Assembly: GCA_963682025.1 (NCBI GenBank)
Contig: OY821518.1
Span: 141,571,529-141,635,528, forward strand
Direction: 5' to 3'
DNA length: 64,000 nucleotides
Origin: Cordilura impudica
Taxonomy: Eukaryota; Arthropoda; Insecta; Diptera; Scathophagidae
Below, piece after piece: positions 57,583 to 64,000 of the stretch. The notes under the pieces are model-generated. The model was not told the origin of the DNA, did not search any database, and worked only from the letters and a program-made list of their open reading frames with translations. A program made the translations under genes and the position numbers. Position 1 is the stretch's first letter; every line of letters begins with the position of its first letter.

Positions 57583-58390
57583 TATACCCTCCACTCCAGT
57601 GTGCAGAGGGTATATATAAGTTTGTCATTCCGTTTGTAATAATTAAAAAAAAAATTTTTGGACCCCATAAAATATATATATTTGTGATCCTTATAACAAC
57701 CGGAGTTGATATAACGATGTCCGTCTGTCCGTCTGTGGAAATCACGATGACGGCATCAATCGGGCAGCTAGGGTGCTCGTTGATATAAAAAATGATTCAC
57801 TAACATCCTGGAAAGTTTCCTGTTTAAAATCGTCCAAATCGGTCGATTAGGGCCCGAGATTTGAATGAAGAACTAAAAAAGTCTTGAAAAAATATAATTT
57901 TCTATGTTGTTCTTGTCAAGATCACGCCCTCAATAGTGCAGCTACAGTGATCAGTTTTAGTGAGAATCATTCACCAAATTCATGGGAAAATTTCTATTTC
58001 AAAAATCATTAAAATAGGTGGAACAGGTCCAGCAAAATCTCAGAAAAATTAAAAAAAAATAAAAAATATGATGTTTCTATATTGTTCTTGTTGTTATTCT
58101 AAATGTTGTGTTGTTGTCATAGCTGGACTTGTTGTTTTTGTGGTCGTTGTGGTAATAATATAATAAAAACTAACCCTATGTAAATTTTTTTATTAACTCT
58201 GGTAGAAAAATTTAAAAGTTTCCATTGTTTTGGCATCACTCAAAAAATTTGTTAGATCATTTCTGTTATTACCACGAGCCTGCCTGCAAAATTTCAGATC
58301 GAATGGCTCACGGGAAATTGGTTAAAATCGATCCAAAATTTTTTCGACAAGCAGACACTACGAGTTAATATAAAGGGAGTAAAAATTCAC
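57583..58390 (+). mobile_element. Family B DINE-like element, 5' region
   Basis: Starts TATACCCTCCACTCCAGTG then GCAGAGGGTATATATAAG, a short inverted repeat at the 5' end as in Drosophila INE-1, followed by TTGTGATCCTTATAACAAC and GTCCGTCTGTCCGTCTGTGG. The same order is seen on the minus strand at 36106-36545. ATACCCTCC matches the subterminal GGAGGGTAT at the family B 3' ends (60483 and 61760). Confidence 0.75.
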
Positions 58391-59090
58391 CAGCATCTAA
58401 AGCAAATAATGCTAAAATATGTACCTAGTTGTTAAGAAAAAAAAAACAATGTCAATTTAGCAAAAAAAATTTTTATGTATTAATTTATTTAAAGAGAAAA
58501 ACACAAAAATAACGTTTGATGTTGTATTTTTTGTGTGTAATATTTACATATACATACATACACATATTAAATAATACAAATAATATACATATATTCTATA
58601 TATGTATATCCATAATAACTGCATGTTAGAAATAAATCGGTATATTATTTTATTTACATAAAATTCTGCAATATTTTGTGGTGGGGAAAATACGTTTCTT
58701 TTGCATTAACAGAGTGTCACTTCATTTTGCTCAGCGTGACTATGCCACAGTAGATGGCGCCACAATTTTTGTTCTAATTAGCTTTGCAATAGTTATTTCT
58801 ATTTTAACATGAATGTCAATATTTTCAACTAGATATCATACAGCACAATGTTAAGAGTATACACGGGCTGGTCTTTTATTATTTCATACGTTTTTTCATT
58901 ATTCTTTTACAAATATGAACATAAGTTTGGCATATTAACTTTTTGTTGTCTTTACAAAATAGAGTTACCGAGTTCATCAATGAGTTTTTTGCTTTCAAAA
59001 CAGTTCTACATAGTTATATAGAATTATTATTCTGCTTTACCTACAAAATATCTGATTGCGATTACATCTAATTTTTAAAAATTGTTTATA
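58390..59090. other. Unassigned stretch between family B 5' and 3' parts
   Basis: AT-rich, with (CATA)n words near 58545-58570 and 58590. It could be the interior of a longer family B element or flanking DNA; the sequence does not decide. Confidence 0.35.
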
Positions 59091-60523
59091 ATTACTAAGC
59101 ATTATTATTCACATAAATACAAAATTGCACTTTTTAAATTTTCCATTCAAATTTAAGAAAATATCAATTCTAAAAACTGGAATTAAAAATTTCCAATTAT
59201 AAATTACAATTAATTAAATTTCAGAAAATCATATCAAAACGTCGGAAATTATAATTTTAAATTTAATATATAAATTTTATTCGTTAAACACAAATTGAAA
59301 TTCAAAAAAAAAAAAAGCACCAAATACCTATGTTTACATTTAAAAAATTTTTACATTTAAAAAAAATCTTGACATTCAGGAGAAATTAATAGCTTTTCAG
59401 TACCGCGATTCAGTAACTTATTTTAACGATAGTCGAATCGTTAAAAAAAAAGAAAAGCAAAATTATTAGTAAAATTTTTAAACGATTCGACTATCGTTAA
59501 AGTCAGCTGTTGTTGTATCTAAACGACAACCATTTTTGTGTTGTTTATTCAATCGATAAAAACTTAAATTTTTAGGTTGAAATGTCGTCATACATAAATA
59601 AAAATCATAAAATAGTGAAAATATTTTGCTTTAATTAAAAAAGTTTTTTATATAAATAAAAAAATTAAATAGCATATTCAATTCATTATTTCATTTTCAA
59701 ATAAATAAACAGAAATATAAGTAAAAAAAATAAAGATATTAAACATAAACATAAAATCATCCTGTCAAACACGAAGTAATTTGTTTTTTTCTATTCTTTG
59801 TGTTTTTCGCTTATTTTGACAGAGATGCCACTCCTTTACCATTTAAATAAATAGAAAAACAGATTTGTCGATATTAATTCAAATTCAATGAATTTAAGAA
59901 AATCTCAAATGATATTTAAGAATTGCTAACATAAAAATTGTTACATAAGTAAACGTAATTTGATGAGAATGTTATTTTTTATAAATAAATTTTCACAATT
60001 TTTTTTTGGATGAAAATTTGAAGTTTTTCAGAAAATAAAGATAACATTAAATTATTTTATTTAAAATGTTTGGGACTTTTCGTTTTTTGCGTTTTTCATC
60101 CCTAATTTGATTATTTATTATTATAAATTTATTCTCTATGTTTTCAAAATATGGCAACATTTTAAAAAAAGTTGAGAAGCTTTTTTTTTTGGTTATTATT
60201 TTGTTACTCCATCCGACCTATATGGCCACAATGAAGAAATATTTGGCCAGTTAAAAGAAACTATACAGCCATCTCCAATTAGCACGATTTAATGCATATA
60301 GCCACTCTATACAACCATTACCTTTGCAATGGAGGTTAGGGCGAGCTATTTAATTAGCAAAAACTAAATTAAACGAGAAGTTATGTCAGATAACCGGAAA
60401 CGCATGCATATAGGAAACGCATGCATATTTTTCCAATATTTTGTTTACATTTATTATCAATACTCAAACCGAGGTGGAGGGTATCAAAGATTCGGCACAG
60501 CCGAATTTAACACTCTTACTTAG
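59090..60523 (+). mobile_element. Family B DINE/Helentron 3' half
   Basis: Collinear with the minus-strand copy at 30885-32345 over about 1.4 kb, including TTCAGTACCGCGATTCAGTA, repeated TCGACTATCGTTAA words in both orientations, and the end GGTGGAGGGTATCAAAGATT, CGGCACAGCCGAAT, TTAACACTCTTACTTAG. The hairpin ATTCGGC-ACA-GCCGAAT is intact. With the 5' region at 57583 it may form one 2.9 kb element. Confidence 0.75.
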
Positions 60524-60529
60524 TTTTTT

Positions 60530-61803
60530 CTATTCTTCTTTGTGTGCTTATTTTGACAGAGATGCCACTCGTTTACAATTTAAATAAATAGAAAAATAGA
60601 TTTGTCGACTGTCGTTAAGATGTATGTACTTAAGATGCTATTACATGATGTGTTTTTTACATATGTACTGTCAAATTTCGTCACAACAAAAGTTGTACAC
60701 ATCGTGTGATACATATGAAACATTGTTTATGTACAATACATGAGGAGAGTCACAAGTACATTTTTCAATTAGAACAGGTTCTATTTTTGCATGACAAAAA
60801 AGTGAAAATACAACACTGCTTGTGGCGAAAGAAAAACAGAGTACATTTTAAAGATTAATATTGAAAGAAAAATAAATTGTTTAGTATTAATTAACAATTA
60901 AAAAATACATAACCTTTTTTTTAACAAAAAATTTTTGTAAATTCACAAATTAAATCAGCTGTTGTTTACATTTAGAGGTTATGTCATACGGAAATACATA
61001 CGCACGTGTGATAGCAAAAATTATGAATCGTATGTAAAAAGACAATTTTGACAGACATGAAGAATTTCATATGGATAAAAAAAGTGACAGTACATATGTA
61101 AAAAACACTTCGTGTAATAGCACCTTTAGTGAATCACTTAATCCTTAGTGCAAACAACAATAGCTGTCGATATATTTTGCGATTGTCGGATCGTTAAAAT
61201 TTACTGAATCGGACTACAGAATACATTAATTTAAATTCAATGAATTTTATATAACCTCAAATGATATTTAAGAATTGCGAACATAAAAATTGTTACATAA
61301 ATAAATGCAATTTGATGAGAATATTATTTATATATAAATTTTCACAATTTTTTTTGGATGAATATTTGAAGTTCTTCAGAAAATAGAGATAACAAATTAT
61401 TTTATTTAAAATTTTTGCGATATTTGTTATATATTTTTTCCAAATATGGCAATATTTTTTTGAAAAAAAGTTCAGAGAGCTTTTTTCGGTTATTATTTTG
61501 TTACTACATCCGATCTATATGGCCGCAATGAAGAAATATTTGGCCAGTTAAAAGCCAAAAAAGCACGATTTAATGCATATAGCCACCCTACACAACCATT
61601 ACCTCTGCAATGGAGGTTAGGGCGAGCTATTTAATTAGCAAAAACTAAATTAAACGAGAAGTTATGTCATATAACCGGAAACGCATGCATATAGGAAATG
61701 CATGCATATTTCTCCAGTATTTTGTTTACATTTATCATCAATACTCAAACCGAGGTGGAGGGTATCAAAGATTCGGCACAGCCGAATTTAACACTCTTAC
61801 TTG
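60530..61803 (+). mobile_element. Family B element, 5'-truncated, with MITE insertion
   Basis: Begins within the body (TTTCTATTCTTCTTTGTGTG) directly after the previous family B end, and ends TGGAGGGTATCAAAGATTCG, GCACAGCCGAATTTAACACT, CTTACTTG at 61803. A tandem head-to-tail arrangement with the preceding copy. Split at 60633-61125 by a Harbinger-type MITE. Confidence 0.75.
60633..61125. mobile_element. PIF/Harbinger-type MITE with TTA duplication
   Basis: Ends AGATGCTATTACATGATGTG and (reverse complement) AGGTGCTATTACACGAAGTG continue with a shared TTTTTTACATATGTACTGTCA-like arm, an inverted repeat of about 40 bases with few mismatches. TTA is present at 60630-60632 and 61126-61128. The related family B fragment near 10710 has the uninterrupted sequence GTACTTAGTGAATCAC, confirming the boundaries. 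493 bp, non-coding. Confidence 0.85.
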
Positions 61804-61935
61804 TTTTAAATTAATTTATTGTAGCTGATGAAGTATTTAAGTTTTGCACATTTTTAAATACCCAGTCTTTCATCCAGTTATTTTATCGCCTTTATTTGCT
61901 GCTTTTTTGCCAATCCTTTCCTGGCATTATTATGT

Positions 61936-62469
61936 TCAGTTGTTGATTGCGCTGCTGGTTTCTTTTTTGGCTATTTTAGTTTCTTTACAATAATTCTTTG
62001 TCCAATGGAATAAAGCAGTCGCATCTAAGATGCGATCTTGATGGGAGCACTGGAGGCTATACTTCGCTGCATTTCTTTTGAGGTTTGCTCCAATATTATC
62101 AAATGCTCCTTTACCATGAGCAGTAGGATGAAAATGCCACTCAGTTGGCATTCCAAAATCTTTTATCAGCTATAAGATTTGCGAAGCTACTTTTTTATGT
62201 TGACGAGCTCCGTCCGAAACGTAGTATACCTTCTCTACTCTAAATTTAGATTTTAGATATTTTAGTATTATCTTCTGGTACTCATAAACTGCAACGGTAT
62301 CATGCTTTGATTCGCCGGATATGATTGCCATACTTTTGAGTTCCAGTTTTTCATCTTTCATGTAGTAAATTACTACTGTGAATATAGTTGTTTGGTCATT
62401 ATTGAAGTGGAATGCTAATATAGCGATCGACTCAGAATCACAACGATTTTTGTACACTAAACGATTCAC
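61936..62469 (-). pseudogene. Transposase-like protein of unassigned superfamily, broken
   Basis: Two minus-strand pieces: NRLVYKNRCDSESIAILAFH, IISGESKHDTVAVYEYQKII and VEKVYYVSDGARQHKKVAS (62469-62170), then after a shift MPTEWHFHPTAHGKGAFDNI, GANLKRNAAKYSLQ (62151-61936). The order S..KHDTVAV, YFSDGA.QHKN and EW.F.ATAHGKG..D..GG..KR is one I have seen in many uncharacterised, transposon-like animal proteins; the D of SDG and the D after HGKG could be catalytic. I cannot name the superfamily. N- and C-terminal parts were not found and no terminal repeats were seen. Confidence 0.6.
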
Positions 62470-63105
62470 TGAGTACAGTAAATAGAATTATTAAAAACAG
62501 TTTAGTTCGATCACAGTTATTTTGTTTGTCTTCTTTATATGTTAAGGATATTACAGTCGCATCTTTACTTTCGTTACATAGTGTATCTACGTACATTGGA
62601 AATTCATGGACAAGTTATTTGTGTCAGTTAAAAATATGCATTTTTTTTATTCGAACGGGTTAACTTTGTAAATCTTTTCGAGATTTACGTCTCAATTAAC
62701 TTTCTATCTAAGCTTAAAACTTATTAATGTTCGTATGTATTTCTGCGTCCTTGGGGGATAATATTTCCAGTCTATTGCATTAAATCATGTTAATATTTAT
62801 TAGAATGCACAGTATCATAAAATCTCTTAAAATCGATAATGAAGTTGAATATGAACAAAATGTTTAACTGCAAACATTTTATTTTTTATACCTATTTTGT
62901 AAATATCTACTTATGGCCTTTATCATCTGGTTGCAAATTTATTATAATAGACCTATTACTATTCGACTATTCGACACGGATAATGTTTTCAATTGTAAAG
63001 AGTTTCCTTTAACAGATAACACCGCTTTTCGATTGAAGTGGGTGTACAGATTCGAATTAAGCGCATTACTTTGACGCCAGAGGCTACACTATGTCGGCTT
63101 GTATT
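62470..63105. other. No recognisable feature
   Basis: AT-rich sequence that may hold the upstream, decayed part of the transposase-like gene, but nothing is supportable. Confidence 0.35.
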
Positions 63106-63110
63106 ATTTT

Positions 63111-63420
63111 TATACCCTCCACACCTCAGCGGCAGAGAGTATATATAGGTTTGTCATTTCGTTTGTAACGCATCGAAATAAATTCTGGAGACCCCAAAAC
63201 CATATATTTTTCCTGATCATTATAACAAGGGAAGTTGATTTAACGATGACCGTCTGTCCGTCTATCCGTCTGTCTGTCTGTGGAAATCACGATCAAGCCG
63301 TCAATATTTAAGCTAGACCGTTCGTTTTTATATAAAATCGTTTATTTACATCCTAGAGAGTTGCTATTTAAAATCGTCAAAATCTTTGTATTGTTGAAGT
63401 CATTACAGTTGTGTATATAT
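63111..63420 (+). mobile_element. Family B DINE-like element, 5' fragment
   Basis: TATACCCTCCACACCTCAG, GGCAGAGAGTATATATAGG, then CCTGATCATTATAACAAGGG and GTCTGTCCGTCTATCCGTC match the 5' region at 57583. It breaks off near 63420. Confidence 0.7.
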
Positions 63421-63504
63421 TAATACTGCAAGTGTCACAATGGCCTAAGCAATTAAAAATTAATAGATATTAAAAATAAAAATTAAATATTAAAAATTAA
63501 AAAC

Positions 63505-64000
63505 TGAAAAATTTGAGTGGCATTTTTATTAATTTTTTTGGCTGCAGATATGAAAAAGTTCATATCGGATGATATTTCTATATGGGGTCTAGGTCCAAAA
63601 AAGGACCGATCCTGATCATATTTGGTAAAGTCACTTTCACTTTGAAATATATATACAAACCAAATTTGAGAAAAATCTGTGCAATATTTTTGTTTTTTGA
63701 TAGATTTAAGTGAGGATCGGGAAGCAGCTCTATAAGGGGCCTATGACTAAGACTTTTCCTGTACGGAGTATTTTTGAACTACTGATTAATGGATGTAATA
63801 AACACATACAAACCCAATTTGACTGAGATCTATATGATAATTTGGAACTTATGGCAATTTATGTCGAGATCATAGGGGTCATTTGTATGGGGGCTAGGTC
63901 CGAACATTGACCGATTATCACCAATTTCAACAACGTTCATCCCATGGCCGATGGAAGCTTATGTACCAAATTTCATCAAAATATATTCATATTTGCGATC
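63505..64000 (-). mobile_element. DINE-1-like element, family A, runs off the window
   Basis: Minus-strand family A body from TGCCACTCAAATTTTTC (63505 side) through AAAGTTCATATCGGATG and GGTCCATGTT-like words, to GCAAATATGAATATATTTTG at the window edge. Its 3' terminal palindrome is missing; the 5' end lies beyond 64000. Confidence 0.8.

Overview
This is eukaryotic, strongly AT-rich, non-coding-dominated DNA, most likely from a higher fly (schizophoran Diptera; a blowfly or other muscoid is my best guess). The grounds are many DINE-1/INE-1-like elements with the (GTCY)n block typical of fly genomes, fly-type Jockey/CR1 and I-type LINEs, Transib, mariner and MULE transposons, and a decayed homologue of the fly SNF2 gene Marcal1. 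I see no intact host gene, tRNA, rRNA or CRISPR array. The window reads as a transposon graveyard with several recent insertions whose ends can be read to the base.

Layout. 1-4.8 kb: LINE tail, degenerate DINE and LINE RNase H remnants. 4.8-10.5 kb: DINE copy, a 3.5 kb minus-strand LINE (EEP endonuclease + RT), and a Helitron pair. 10.5-14.6 kb: DINE copies and a Helitron 3' end. 14.6-18.1 kb: a Helitron split by a 3.1 kb MULE (FLYWCH + MULE + RING protein, 9-bp target duplication) that itself carries a 463-bp MULE MITE. 19.4-24.9 kb: mariner and LINE fragments, with the Marcal1-like pseudogene between two collinear pieces of one LINE. 25.0-26.0 kb: Helitron-like 5' end and a ~120-bp tandem repeat. 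26.48-30.8 kb: a DINE split by a complete, apparently intact Transib transposon (RAG1-like transposase in three exons, RSS-like ends, CGTCT duplication). 30.9-36.5 kb: minus-strand Helentron-like remnants with a Pif1-type helicase fragment, broken by TTAA-type, TA-type and hAT-type MITEs. 36.7-49.1 kb: DINE copies, minisatellites, an LTR-like 2.36 kb insertion, mariner fragment and an I-type LINE. 49.1-55.4 kb: a second, diverged and broken Transib, bounded by CGCCG duplications and carrying a DINE and a 1.9 kb foldback element. 55.7-57.0 kb: a near-complete mariner-like element (TIRs, TA duplication, one frameshift). 57.6-61.8 kb: family B DINE/Helentron repeats with a Harbinger-type MITE. 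61.9-64 kb: an unassigned transposase remnant and DINE ends.

The parts interact as layers rather than as pathways: DINE copies act as the older substrate into which Transib, an LTR-like element and others inserted, so undisturbed paralogous copies in this same window give the empty-site sequence. The standout items are the two Transib elements with RAG-like zinc and catalytic residues and V(D)J-heptamer termini, and two DINE families sharing one 3' design (subterminal inverted repeat, perfect hairpin, CTTACTTG end) with a helicase fragment that may be the remains of their autonomous parent.
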